Shown here one piece after another: positions 39,626-49,096 of a stretch of DNA of 64,000 bases (within the stretch, counting starts at the first letter, position 1; the number at the start of each line of letters is the position of its first letter). Origin of the DNA: Hydractinia symbiolongicarpus (lineage: Eukaryota; Cnidaria; Hydrozoa; Anthoathecata; Hydractiniidae); the NCBI RefSeq assembly GCF_029227915.1, contig NC_079878.1:17672001-17736000 (forward strand), written 5' to 3'. Position numbers and translations under genes: made by a program. The notes under the pieces were generated by a model that was not told the origin of the DNA, made no database searches, and saw nothing but the letters and a program-made list of their open reading frames with translations.

Positions 39626-40397
39626 ACTTTGCCTAAGATCGTCCGGGGTTTGCTTACTTGAGTAAAATATAAAAAATCGATAAAACGCTGCACCGTCATG
39701 AAGTCGAAATCGGCGGATGCCAAAAATAAATTTATAAAAATAATTTAGTTTTTTTATAGATTATTCTATCTATAGAATTTTTTTTTCTCTAGTAGGTCAC
39801 AAAATTAGGCTTTAGGCAATTGCCTAGGCTGCCTAACCCTAGATCCGCCCCTGGTTATTGCGTATTTTACTATCGTCACCTAAATAGGCGCCATTAATTT
39901 AATTCTCTCGGATACGGGTTAACAATATCAAATTTTGAAAAAGAAAACAAGGAACTTTTGAGTTTTCAAAAATGCCACTCAAAAATGAGTGGCATTTTTG
40001 AATTTATCAGCAAAAATTATATAACATAGGAAATTTAGAATACCAAAAGATTAATAGCACAGGATTTATTGTAATTTAAAGTTTTTAAATTTTACAAGAA
40101 GCCCTGGGGGCTCTAAGAATTTCCGCTCGCTACCAAAATATTTGATGACAACCTGCTAATTCGTTGTGTTATCGTGCGAAACATTCGAAGAGGTTTGGTG
40201 CTTGAAGCTCTGAAGATAAAACACACAAGTGACATTACATCTTACAACAAACGCAAACAAAACGAAACGTGTCATAATAAACTCACACTTTAAAAAAAAT
40301 TGCGAACAAAAATTATAGCCTAACATACATGGTTGAAAGTCTTCCGATTGAAACGTTTATGGTCTTAAACGGCATTTAGTTGACAAAAAAACAAAAT
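39626..40397. other. Host intergenic DNA, no recognised gene
   Basis: AT-rich. A perfect short inverted repeat (AAAAATGCCACTC/GAGTGGCATTTTT) lies at about 39969-40000. Nothing else recognised. Confidence 0.5.
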
Positions 40398-41163
40398 TTT
40401 GATGCCACCATCATGTTCAGCATACTTTTTTTATTAACTGTGCCAAATTTTGTCGAAAATAAAGTAGTTTAAATTTTTGGACCAATTTTGGCCTAAAATG
40501 ACATTTCAGGTGGCAAAAAATCAAAATTGTGATGTCACCATCATGTTCAGCATATTTTTTTTTTGTGATCTGTGCGAAATTTTGTCGAAAATAAAGTAGT
40601 TTTAATTTTTGGACCAATTTTGGCCTAAAATGACGTTTAAAGTGGCCAAAAATAGAAATTTTGATGTCACCATCATGTTCAGCATATTTTTTTTGTGATC
40701 TGTGCGAAATTTTGTCGAAAATAAAGTAGTTTTAATTTTTGGACCAATTTTGGCCTAAAATGACATTTAAAGTGGCCAAAAATAGAAATTTTGATGTCAC
40801 CATCATGTTCAGCATACTTTTTTGTTAACTGTGCGAAATTTTGTGAAAAATAAGGTAGTTTTAATTTTTGGACCAATTTTGGCCTAAAATGACATTTAAG
40901 GTGGCCAAAAATCAAAATTTTGATGTCACCATCATGTTCAGCATACTTTTTTGTTAACTGTGCCAAATATTGTGGAAATTAAAGTAGTTCTAATTTTTGG
41001 ACCAATTTTGGCCTAAAATGACATTTAAGGTGGCCAAAAATCGAAATTTTGATGTCACCATCATGTTCAATATACTTTTTTGTTAACTGTGCCAAATATT
41101 GTGGAAAATAAAGTAGTTTTAATTTTTGAACCAATTTTGGCCTAAAATGACATTTAGGTAACA
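40398..41163. repeat. Six-unit satellite, about 130 bp per unit
   Basis: GATGTCACCATCATGTTCAG recurs at 40401, 40531, 40663, 40793, 40922 and 41051 (spacing 129-132 bp). Each unit includes TTTGGACCAATTTTGGCCTA. Units differ by a few substitutions. The minus-strand frames that run through it are repeat artefacts. Confidence 0.95.
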
Positions 41164-41583
41164 AAAAATCTGAGGAACGTGAAATCCCAGGGTCGATTTT
41201 TTCTCAAAAAATGCTCCAAAAGAAAAAACGACGGTTTTAAAGAATTTCCTACGCCTTCGGGCGCGGAAATTCAATAAGAGTTTGACCATAATATCTAACT
41301 GCAGTGAAAAATTTTTTACTGCAGTTAATTTGTCGAAGTGGCTACAAGTACGTGACCGTATTTTAATTTTTTTTGCTACAAGTACGTATATGCGTAAAAT
41401 GCTGGTCAGCGTACATAAAATCACCGCTGAGGCCCTTTGTGCGTGGCGTGGAGAATATTGCAGAAGGTGCGAAATAGCATTCCTCGTGAGTTATTTACAA
41501 GTGAAAGAATTGCTGTTGATTAAAAAAATTAATTTATTGAAAATGAATGGTATGTTGGTAGTATAAATTTTAGAACTTTCAAA
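41164..41583. other. Host DNA, possible upstream part of the ZSWIM3-like gene
   Basis: Short open frames only. CTGCAGTxAAxxxTTTACTGCAGT makes a small inverted repeat near 41300-41330. No exon could be assigned. Confidence 0.35.
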
Positions 41584-42120
41584 ATGGGATATACATACCT
41601 TATCAAAGTGAGGGTAAAAAGTTCTGGACAAAAACTGTATGTGAAATTAATTACAGGAGAACATAATCATCCTGTAACTAAAGTAAGTCACCTTGATTGT
41701 ATGCACAGAAAAAAATCCGACCGTATATCATACTTGCGGCGAGTCAAATATTCCGTTTTTTCTTACAGGAATGTTTTGATGAAAACCTTTCGCTGCAGGC
41801 ATCACAAATGTTAAAACTGAAAGCCAAAAAAATTTATTTAAAACCATATTTCCATTCTGTGTGGGAAAAATGTTATCTTGAAAGACCTTCATAACATGAG
41901 CTCAAAAACAACGAGAGTGGCCGAAATAATGTACAACAGCTACTCGAAGAAATGAAAAGTGTGCCAGGTAAATTTGAATGAAAGTGAGTGTAGTTACTAT
42001 TCTTCCATAATAAAAAATTCCGATGCGAAAATAAATGTAAGATAATAACTAACAAATTTTCTTTAGAGGCAACTGTGGTTGCTGGAGACATAATATCTTT
42101 ATTTCAATCGTCACAGCGAC
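41584..42120 (+). pseudogene. Fragment of a spliced ZSWIM3/FAR1-like (transposase-derived) gene, interrupted by element C
   Basis: The first exon reads KVRVKSSGQKLYVKLITGEHNHPVTK and ends in a donor (GTAAGT at 41683). An acceptor (TTTTCTTACAG) opens a second exon at 41769 (ECFDENLSLQ...), which shifts frame twice but keeps VILKDLHN and ESGRNNVQQLLEEMKS before another donor-like GTAAAT. A third piece starts after CTTTAG at about 42066 and runs toward element C. The EHNHPV motif and the KDxHN block are, from memory, typical of ZSWIM3-like proteins derived from MULE-type transposases. Frame breaks suggest a pseudogene. Confidence 0.55.
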
Positions 42121-42135
42121 GAAACAAATAAAAAA

Positions 42136-42370
42136 AGAGATAGGAAATGCCTATGTTAGTGCAATCATGTCAAATAAGCGGGCATATCCGTTAAATCAAC
42201 ATAAATAGGTCCATAAAATCCCTTAGCACTTTACCATTTTACGTCAGAAGAATAGATCATGCCCGTTAAATCAACGATAGAAGAGTCCCCCAATCCCCCC
42301 CGGGCCCCAACCCCCAACCCCCCATTACAGTGATAGGATTCAACTGTGTCTATAATGGCCTCTAGCGTAC
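42136..42370 (+). repeat. Element C left terminal repeat (diverged)
   Basis: It shares GTTAGTGCAATCATGTCAAA, TAAGCGGGCATATCCGTTAA and GTTAAATCAACGATAGA with the inverted repeat of A, but lacks about 60 bp of the middle and has a different C-rich block (about 42290-42325). No partner on the right survives. The left flank is A-rich, so no target duplication can be defined. Confidence 0.85.
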
Positions 42371-42609
42371 GTAGTAATACCATCAATGATAATAAAACAT
42401 AAATAACAACACGCAAGCAGTTTTTGTTATCTTGTAAAACCATCTGTCAATCAAACGCTTATAACAATAGGATTTTACATACCAGAAAGTTGTTTACATA
42501 AGAAAAAGTCAAAACGAAAGTAGCCGTTGCTAAGGATATTTGGTATGTAAGGAATGCATTGTTCTCTATTGTTATTCTGGTTTGATTGACATTTAATTGA
42601 CGTCATTAT
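42371..42609. other. Subterminal region of C, nearly identical to that of A
   Basis: Matches 26071-26310 (reverse complement) with only a few differences, including all three nested inverted pairs. This is much closer than the capsid genes of A and C. Confidence 0.7.
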
Positions 42610-44517
42610 TTATCTAAACAAATACCATATGAAATAACCTGTTGTCATAGCAATCACAAGAGCGATCTTCTTATCTTCATGTGTAGGAGTATCTTTGTGG
42701 TAAGGTGCAGTAATGTGTTTATCAGTAGTACTAGTAGTAATAGTACTATGGATAGGAATAGGACTGAATGTCCTATCGGGGGTCTTTTTATCGGTAATAG
42801 GACCGGATGTCCTATCAGGAATCTTTTTATGTGATTCAGCTGTTTTTTCAATAACATTAACCTTTCGATTAATCCCAATCGTCAGATCTTCACCCGATAT
42901 CAAAATCTTGTTGTTGTAACCTACCACCCCCGTTTTAATTTTGAGATTCATGTCACTAGGTAACATATAAATACCTTGTCCAACCGAATAATCAACCTTG
43001 CTTGAAGCGTAGTTTAACGTATCCTGATAACGTTTAATGTCCTCCTGAATATCAACTCTACGGTTAACAATGTCTTCAAGGTTGTTCATAAAAACTCTTT
43101 GAGCCGTCAAAGCGCTTGAATCATTACCTAAGATAGAAGAACGGGATGAGGCTTGCGAACTAAGAACAAGATAAGCATACGCCCTAACACTGCTTGAAAT
43201 CTTTACAAGGCCTGTTTTTGTAAAGCCATTAGATTTTTCCACAATCCATCGTGTCATGGAGTCATTCGTGAAATAACTCAAGCCCGGAGTTGGATAGTTT
43301 TTACGTCTTTTTTGATATGAGCTGAAAAAGTATTGACCTCTGTATTTCATAGGATTAGAATCGACGTCATATTCACCACATATTTTTAGAAATTCTTCGT
43401 TTGAATAAGGATTGTCATATTGATTAAAACTATCTTCAAAAGGTAGAGGTGTCTGCAAGCGCTTAATGATTCGTCTAATGTGATAATACAGTTGACTCTC
43501 TCTATCTCGACTACCCTCTATCTCGAACCAAAGTCTCGGTCCCTTGGACATTTGTGTAGGCTCTAAGCTATTTTCCTCTCTTTATCTCGAACCTCTCTAT
43601 CTTGAATACCTCTCTATCTCGAACCAAAATCTCGGTCCCGTCTGACTGTTTCTCTCTCTATCTCGAACTTTTCCGGATTTAAGAACCTATTTACACTAAA
43701 AATCGAATTAAAATGTTCCATTTTCGAACGAAAATGTTTGACGTTCGAATTCTAAAGTCACTCACAAAACATTGTTTACAGTGTTTTGAACCAGAAACCT
43801 TCTTGAGGTGAAGATTTCGGCTTTAAAAAGAAAACTCAATAACGTTTCTTTAATTCTTTAATTCAAAAATGTCAAATAATTCGGGAAATCGAGAAAGGAA
43901 TGTCAAACAAGGAGGCAGCAGAAAAATACGGGATCCCCAAAAATACAATTTCAACTTGGATGAAAAAAAAAGTCTTGTGCATTGAATATTAACATTTTAA
44001 CATCTCTCATTGACCTCTATCAACTCCCGATACACTGAAGGTTAAAAATACGTTTTTTACGAAAAAATCCAATTTTTGTCAATTTTTCTCTATCTCGAAC
44101 TTTCTCTATCTCGAACAAATTTTCTGTTCCCTTGCGAGTTCGAGATAGAGAGAGTCAACTGTAGACATGAAAACGATATACCGATCTGATCATAAATCTA
44201 CCTTCTTTTAGGTGTTCGGAACTGACTCCACAAGCACTTGAAGCACACTAAGTGGCAAAATTGAGTTGGGTTTGCCATAATTTAAACGGTTGTTCATTCC
44301 AAATTTTCATACGTTGTTCGTTTTGATTCAGTTCGTAATTGGTAAAAATATTAGGAAAGACAGCAGGAAAAGAGCCATTTTCAGAGACAATAATGGTCTG
44401 TTTGTATAGATCCTTCCCATCCAATATCTGAAGGTCCCGTCCTCCATTTGGCTTATAGGCCGCATTGGGATTGTATTTGAAAATGCTATCCATTCTTTTT
44501 GAATTAAATAATTCCAC
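42610..44517 (-). pseudogene. Element C membrane-anchored virion-type protein, split by a pogo-type insertion
   Basis: The 5' part is 44517-44248 (ATG at 44515-44517, MDSIFKYNPNA). A TAG stands where A has TGG (about 44251). The pogo-type element occupies 43489-44161; the 3' part runs to 42610 and ends in the C-terminal transmembrane helix (ALVIAMTTGYFIWYLFR). At the position of the nonsense codon in A this copy has CAA. The Thr-rich linker has different repeat units (ITDKKTPDRT). The last third is almost identical in DNA to A, the first part is not. Confidence 0.85.
43489..44161 (+). mobile_element. Non-autonomous pogo/Tigger-type element (673 bp)
   Basis: Ends CAGTTGACTCTCTCTATCTC and its inverted complement GAGATAGAGAGAGTCAACTG, flanked by TA on both sides (43487-43488, 44162-44163). 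Inside are several CTCTATCTCGAACC subrepeats and a short coding remnant, IIREIEKGMSNKEAAEKYG, then ISTWMKKK. That is the CENP-B/psq helix-turn-helix of pogo-like transposases. The catalytic part is deleted. Confidence 0.85.
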
Positions 44518-44531
44518 TCTCTAATATAAGA

Positions 44532-45092
44532 ATGTATATCACAATAAATGACGTAAATAGTGAAAAGACAATCTATTTGTATCACCCAATCACCAACCCA
44601 CATGGCACAAAAGAAGTTGCGATCATAGAGACGTTTTCGGACAATGTTACATATGAAATCACAGCTCCACTAAAAGTGTCCATTGGAAAAGACGAAAAGT
44701 TGCTACCGAAAGGAAAATACACCGGCAGGGAGTTGAACGCATCTTTAGCGGGTGATGTCACATCCACACCATTAATCAAAGACCCTCGAGTAATCAAAAC
44801 AAATAAGCTAACCAATATAACAGAACTAGATTTCAATCTGAATGAATTGGATAATACATTAAATCTTAAAAATGGTAGATATAGCGATAACCTGCTAACA
44901 TATCATATATCTGAGTATGGTGATGTTACACATATTGAGCCAAAAAACCCGCAATATAAGAAACTAAAGGGTGGTTACCTTCAATCAATTACTTTGAAAA
45001 TAAATGATCAAAATGGAGATCTGGTAAAAGATAGTCTGGGAACAACAGTTGTCCTTCACATAAGAGAGATGGCAGACAATAGGTTTGAATAA
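44532..45092 (+). CDS. Element C penton-like minor capsid protein (186 aa)
   Basis: Starts MYITINDVNSEKTIYLY and ends in TVVLHIREMADNRFE. Near full-length match to the A protein (24275-24838), with most changes in the centre. It lies divergent to the membrane-anchored gene and 71 bp upstream of the capsid gene. The frame is intact. Confidence 0.65.
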   Translation: MYITINDVNSEKTIYLYHPITNPHGTKEVAIIETFSDNVTYEITAPLKVSIGKDEKLLPKGKYTGRELNASLAGDVTSTPLIKDPRVIKTNKLTNITELDFNLNELDNTLNLKNGRYSDNLLTYHISEYGDVTHIEPKNPQYKKLKGGYLQSITLKINDQNGDLVKDSLGTTVVLHIREMADNRFE

Positions 45093-45163
45093 AAGGTCAT
45101 AGGTATAATGAAGTATACGCTAACTGAGATAAAAGTAAAAATAAAATAAAAGTAATAACAGAC

Positions 45164-46483
45164 ATGGAATACGGAAAAAGGTTAAATCCTGAACGTTCTC
45201 TTAGAACTGCTCATGGTGTAAAAGGATCACACCAAAAAGTAAATGTGACACACAATCCAAGTGAGATTGATCAAAACCAGTTACTTTTGATTAGGTTTCC
45301 TAATTTAGGTAGCGATGATGTTATTGTTCCAGGGACTTCAAAAATAAGTTTCGACGTTGAACTCGAGTCAAAAGCCGACACGAAAAGAACATTAGTCTCT
45401 AATATTGGAAGAGCTATTGTTAAAAAGTTAGCAATCAAGTTTGAGGGTACCGAGATTTTGAGCATTGATGACTTTGATCTTTTAGGATGCTACAGAGATT
45501 TATGGCTAACCAAGTATGAAAAGAGAAATGCAATCAGACAGGGCATCATATCCAATGATGGGTGTACGGAAAACTGTATGAAATTGAGGGTAAGCGCTTC
45601 GGATAAAGTCGCATCTGATGTCTCAGACAAAGCCATTGCTGATGCATACAAAAACAAGTTCACCATACCACTAGATTTTGAAATGTTAGATAACACGATC
45701 CCATATTATCAAGCTGGATTAGGTAATAGGTTATGTTATGAGATGACATTCAATAATTACGACAGGGTTGTATTATCAACTCCGGCCAAACCTTCCGGTT
45801 CTGCCACGGCACCGGCAACGGATGCTAGATACAAAATAACTAACATATCTCTCGAATATGAGATTGTGACACACCCAACCTTAGCCAGATTCATTTCAAA
45901 TGAATATGAAAACATGGCTTTACTATACGACAGGTTTTTGAGACATAGACAAATTAGAGTGGATAAATCGGACACAACGTTGAATTGGTCATTCAATACA
46001 CCTTGTAAATCTTTGAAGGGTATATTGGTTTTGTTTGAAGACGAACAAGCCTACAAACGAGATACCGGTAAGTTCTACAATCCGGAAATTAAAAAGGTAT
46101 CCGCCATAGTTGAGGGTAAGCCTAACCAACTTTTTACTGAAGGGATGCAGCCGTTTGAACATTACAATGAAATTTGTAAGTATTTTGCCGAGGATAAACC
46201 AAAGGATGGCAATGCCAGCGAAATCAAAAAACATCTGCAATTACATGATGTAAAAGTCTCCGATTACTTAACAAACAAATATGCTCTATGGTTAGATTTC
46301 AGAACCATAGATGAAAACTCCCTGCATGGGACCGGTCGACGGATTGAAAATGCAAGTGAGGGGATCACCCTACAAATTGAAAAAACCGCCGAAACCGCAG
46401 GATCCTTAAACGCCTATATATATCTAATCATGGACGCTCAACTAAACATTCAAAACGGTGAAATTATTGATGTACTTTATTAA
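45164..46483 (+). CDS. Element C major capsid protein (439 aa)
   Basis: Same length as the A protein with conserved blocks HNPSEIDQNQLLLIRFPNLG, YRDLWLTKYEK, IPYYQAGLGNRLCYE and SLKGILVLFEDE. Most DNA differences from A are silent, so the protein was under purifying selection before or since the two elements separated. Intact frame; second gene of the capsid block. Confidence 0.85.
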   Translation: MEYGKRLNPERSLRTAHGVKGSHQKVNVTHNPSEIDQNQLLLIRFPNLGSDDVIVPGTSKISFDVELESKADTKRTLVSNIGRAIVKKLAIKFEGTEILSIDDFDLLGCYRDLWLTKYEKRNAIRQGIISNDGCTENCMKLRVSASDKVASDVSDKAIADAYKNKFTIPLDFEMLDNTIPYYQAGLGNRLCYEMTFNNYDRVVLSTPAKPSGSATAPATDARYKITNISLEYEIVTHPTLARFISNEYENMALLYDRFLRHRQIRVDKSDTTLNWSFNTPCKSLKGILVLFEDEQAYKRDTGKFYNPEIKKVSAIVEGKPNQLFTEGMQPFEHYNEICKYFAEDKPKDGNASEIKKHLQLHDVKVSDYLTNKYALWLDFRTIDENSLHGTGRRIENASEGITLQIEKTAETAGSLNAYIYLIMDAQLNIQNGEIIDVLY

Positions 46484-46489
46484 GATAGA

Positions 46490-47101
46490 ATGGCGAAAAA
46501 CACACTTTACATGAAAGAGCCCCACACAGCATTATTCGTTGGTCCCACGGGATGCGGAAAATCCAAACGTGTTGTAAAATTATTAGAGAATGAATACTTT
46601 CATCACTTCGATTTCATCGTGATTATATGCCCAACATTAAGGTGGAATAAGACATATAGGGACCGAAAATGGTTTTGGAACGACGAATATGTGATTCTAA
46701 TTGAGCCGGGAGGTATCTTATATCAATGGATTCGAAAGATGACGGATTTCTGTGCCGGATACAAAACCTTATTCCTGATCGACGATATCATCGCAGATGA
46801 GAAACTAGACAAAAAGAGACAGCCATTGCTAGAGTTGGCCATTAGCGGACGACATCGAAACCACACTATGTGGCTACTCACACAATCATACACCGCTATA
46901 CCAAAAAATTTACGAAGGCAAGCTAAAATGTTATATGTGTGGTATCCAAAAGACAGACAAGATCTCGCAACTATTCATGAAGAGAATGATGTCATTGAAT
47001 CACGATCAGAGATCCAGACGGTTAAGGAAAGGCTAAAAGATGGTAAATACACACATTTAGTCATGAGAATGGAACATCCAAGAACTTACGAGATTTGCTA
47101 G
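46490..47101 (+). CDS. Element C packaging ATPase (203 aa)
   Basis: Walker A GPTGCGKSK, Walker B LFLIDDIIAD, then LLTQSYTAIPKNLRRQAKM. Starts 6 nt after the capsid stop with MAKNTLYMKEPHTALF; the first residues differ from A but the ATPase core is nearly the same. One extra residue (SRSEIQ against SSEIQ) near the C-terminus. Intact frame, followed by the conserved hairpin. Confidence 0.9.
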   Translation: MAKNTLYMKEPHTALFVGPTGCGKSKRVVKLLENEYFHHFDFIVIICPTLRWNKTYRDRKWFWNDEYVILIEPGGILYQWIRKMTDFCAGYKTLFLIDDIIADEKLDKKRQPLLELAISGRHRNHTMWLLTQSYTAIPKNLRRQAKMLYVWYPKDRQDLATIHEENDVIESRSEIQTVKERLKDGKYTHLVMRMEHPRTYEIC

Positions 47102-47113
47102 ATTGGACGTTTT

Positions 47114-47136
47114 TTGTTACAAGAGTCTTGTAACAA
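47114..47136. terminator. Palindromic hairpin after the C ATPase gene
   Basis: TTGTTACAAG and CTTGTAACAA flank AGT, 12 nt after the stop. Same stem as A (22267) with a changed loop base, and the same T run before it. Confidence 0.75.
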
Positions 47137-47155
47137 AAGTATAAGAAGAATCTAA

Positions 47156-47304
47156 CAGATCTATAGGACTCCTATAGACTCCTATAGATTTCTTGAAATC
47201 TCCTATAGATTTCTTGAAATCTCCTATAAGACTCTCCTATAAGACTCTCCTATAAGACTCCTATAAGAGTCCTATAAGACTCCTATAAGACTCCTATAAG
47301 ACCA
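47156..47304. repeat. Minisatellite of CTCCTATARGA-type units
   Basis: About a dozen units based on GACTCCTATA, with sub-blocks ATAGATTTCTTGAAATCTCC twice. It fills the gap between the hairpin and the next gene. Element A has only one CCTATAGAT here, so the array expanded in C. Confidence 0.9.
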
Positions 47305-47311
47305 CAACAAA

Positions 47312-47965
47312 ATGATAGAATATATCAATTTCATAATACTAGTAGTACTAGTACTAGTACTAGTAGTACTACTAGTAGTACTTAGTTTTTGCTATTTTTG
47401 TGTTAAAAAATACCTATCGCTATTGAAAATGGCTGAAACGGCAATTGATAACTTAATTGCTCCTCCGGGTCCTCCATCCGAGGATGGTAAGAGGCAAAAA
47501 TTGCTGGAGTGTGTGTTAACCGGAAATAGCAAGCTATACCTGGGTAAAATGTATACGGACGATCAAATTCAAAAGCTCAAAGATGATGAGGTGAAGAAAC
47601 TATTTAGTATATATGAAGCTAAACTATCAGGTCAAATGGTAAAGTCCTTGGGACAATCAATCATTCACATGTATTCCATGGGGGCCTGTACAGTCTTGGG
47701 AATAAATTCTCAAAATGCATTGAGCAATGACCTGGAAAATGACCCTTTCCTAAATTCCGCCCTTCAAAGGTTCACATGTGACTTATATTATAAATTCGGC
47801 TCATTGTTAGCACCACTCAGTGTTGGTCTCATTACGGGTAGACATTATATCGCCGGAAGAAATTTAAACGCAAATAATAATACTACTAGTAGTAGTAGTA
47901 ATACAACAGATAATAAAGATGTCAGAGGAACAGACTCCAATTCGGGTGACAACGAAGGACCCTAA
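47312..47965 (+). CDS. Element C membrane-anchored conserved protein with C-terminal extension (217 aa)
   Basis: Homologue of 21696-22235. The transmembrane helix is encoded by an expanded TAGTAC/TAGTAGTAC microsatellite (47336-47385), giving a Val/Leu run. The soluble domain is well conserved (MYTDDQIQKL, YEAKLSGQMVKSLGQS, NDPFLNSALQRFTCDLYY). After RHYIAG the A stop is lost and the frame runs on through Asn/Thr/Ser repeats (an AGT microsatellite near 47880-47905), overlapping the next gene by 47 bp. Confidence 0.75.
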   Translation: MIEYINFIILVVLVLVLVVLLVVLSFCYFCVKKYLSLLKMAETAIDNLIAPPGPPSEDGKRQKLLECVLTGNSKLYLGKMYTDDQIQKLKDDEVKKLFSIYEAKLSGQMVKSLGQSIIHMYSMGACTVLGINSQNALSNDLENDPFLNSALQRFTCDLYYKFGSLLAPLSVGLITGRHYIAGRNLNANNNTTSSSSNTTDNKDVRGTDSNSGDNEGP

Positions 47966-48317
47966 AAAGGTTGAAGCGGGTAAGAGGTTGGCGGAATACA
48001 ACCGTAAACAGAGGGAAGAATATAAAGCGGTCATCGCACAGCAGACGTCTCAGACACAGCCGATTCCTCAGACACAGCAGACGCCCCAGACACAGCCATC
48101 TCAAGAAGACAATGCCGGAGAGGCAGAACCTACCATCGTCCCAAATGAAAAGTCTATGAAATACGCTATAGGGGGGATAATAGCCATCGGTTTGGTTGGT
48201 GCTTATTTTATGTATAAACAGAAAGACATTGTACTATTTGCTATAACTGGGCCGAAGGGTACCCCACCACAAAAATCCAAAACACCTGTGAGAATAAATA
48301 AACTTGAAATGGAATAA
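47919..48317 (+). CDS. Element C KVEAGKRLAEYNR-motif membrane protein (132 aa)
   Basis: Homologue of 21270-21671. N-terminal TTKDPKKVEAGKRLAEYNRK, then a linker of TPQTQ/IPQTQ repeats, a transmembrane segment (YAIGGIIAIGLVGAYFMY) and a basic tail ending RINKLEME. Starts inside the extended end of the previous gene. Intact. Confidence 0.75.
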   Translation: MSEEQTPIRVTTKDPKKVEAGKRLAEYNRKQREEYKAVIAQQTSQTQPIPQTQQTPQTQPSQEDNAGEAEPTIVPNEKSMKYAIGGIIAIGLVGAYFMYKQKDIVLFAITGPKGTPPQKSKTPVRINKLEME

Positions 48318-48361
48318 AGGGATAATATCGCGATATAATAATCTCACAGTATAGAAATAAC

Positions 48362-48589
48362 ATGGACAAGAAAAGTATCGTCAACGATTTATATCACGCA
48401 TCGGTCGTCTGCGTTTTCGCTGTCGGCTATTCGATGTTAGGAAAAAAGGTGTTAAAAATGTCACCACCATCAATTCAAAAGTTTGACTTGGAAGATACCG
48501 GAAAGCTAGTCGCCATCGTCGCCGCTAGTGAAATGTCAAGGGAATACTTAATTAAGCAAAAGATTATACCTGAAACTATCAATATCTAA
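48362..48589 (+). CDS. Element C small membrane protein (75 aa)
   Basis: Homologue of 20998-21225, identical at nearly all positions (DLYHASVVCVFAVGYSMLGK, PPSIQKFDLEDTGKL). The DNA differs at many third positions, so the protein has been strongly constrained. A palindromic ATATCGCGATAT-type sequence lies upstream (about 48325-48340), as in A. Confidence 0.75.
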   Translation: MDKKSIVNDLYHASVVCVFAVGYSMLGKKVLKMSPPSIQKFDLEDTGKLVAIVAASEMSREYLIKQKIIPETINI

Positions 48590-48591
48590 AC

Positions 48592-49023
48592 ATGGCTTCA
48601 ATTGCAATGATGTTGGGAGGGGCCCTAGCCAATGCTTTGGCTTTTACAGGCTCAAGCTATCTCTTTTCAAGCTTATCAAAAGACAGAATTGATAAGGAAA
48701 GAAAGCGTCATGATCTGGCCATAGAACAATTACAAAAAGCCCAGGTTTTGTGGCAACGTAAAAGACAAGACAGAATAGACTTTATCAATAAGCAGCTCAG
48801 ACTTGAAAAGAAGGCCGAAGGAAAATTCATAGAGCTAAACGATGCAATGCGTGAATATAAAAAAGTGTTTGGGGATAAACTTGAAGGACTGGATGTCCTA
48901 CCGCGGGAACCTGTATTGAGTGACTTTTATACACCGAGTCAGGATCAACATGAAAGGGAATTGGCCTTTATCGCGCTAAGTATGATCGGTGTCGGTGGTG
49001 CTGTGTGGTATTTCGAAAGATAG
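48592..49023 (+). CDS. Element C LSDFYTPS-motif membrane protein (143 aa)
   Basis: Homologue of 20407-20832, two residues longer in the segment before REPVLSDFYTPS. It begins 2 nt after the previous stop, so the 43-codon frame of A is absent. Last of the plus-strand block, followed by a hairpin. Confidence 0.75.
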   Translation: MASIAMMLGGALANALAFTGSSYLFSSLSKDRIDKERKRHDLAIEQLQKAQVLWQRKRQDRIDFINKQLRLEKKAEGKFIELNDAMREYKKVFGDKLEGLDVLPREPVLSDFYTPSQDQHERELAFIALSMIGVGGAVWYFER

Positions 49024-49055
49024 TACTACCGGTACTACCGGTACTCCTAGTACTC

Positions 49056-49080
49056 TATGTTACATGATGCGTGTAACATA
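49056..49080. terminator. Palindromic hairpin between convergent C genes
   Basis: TATGTTACATG and CGTGTAACATA flank ATG. The A-to-G change in the right arm against T in the left keeps a wobble pair. Same position as 20365 in A. Confidence 0.7.
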
Positions 49081-49096
49081 TAATCTATACAAGGAT

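Noticed and set aside
633-41163. Possible CRISPR-like array or phage features
   Set aside because: Direct repeats here are tandem duplications or satellites without unique spacers, and the window is eukaryotic.
40417-41424. Minus-strand frames with repeated LKCHFRPKLVQKLKLLYF peptides
   Set aside because: They follow the 130-bp satellite and have no independent support.
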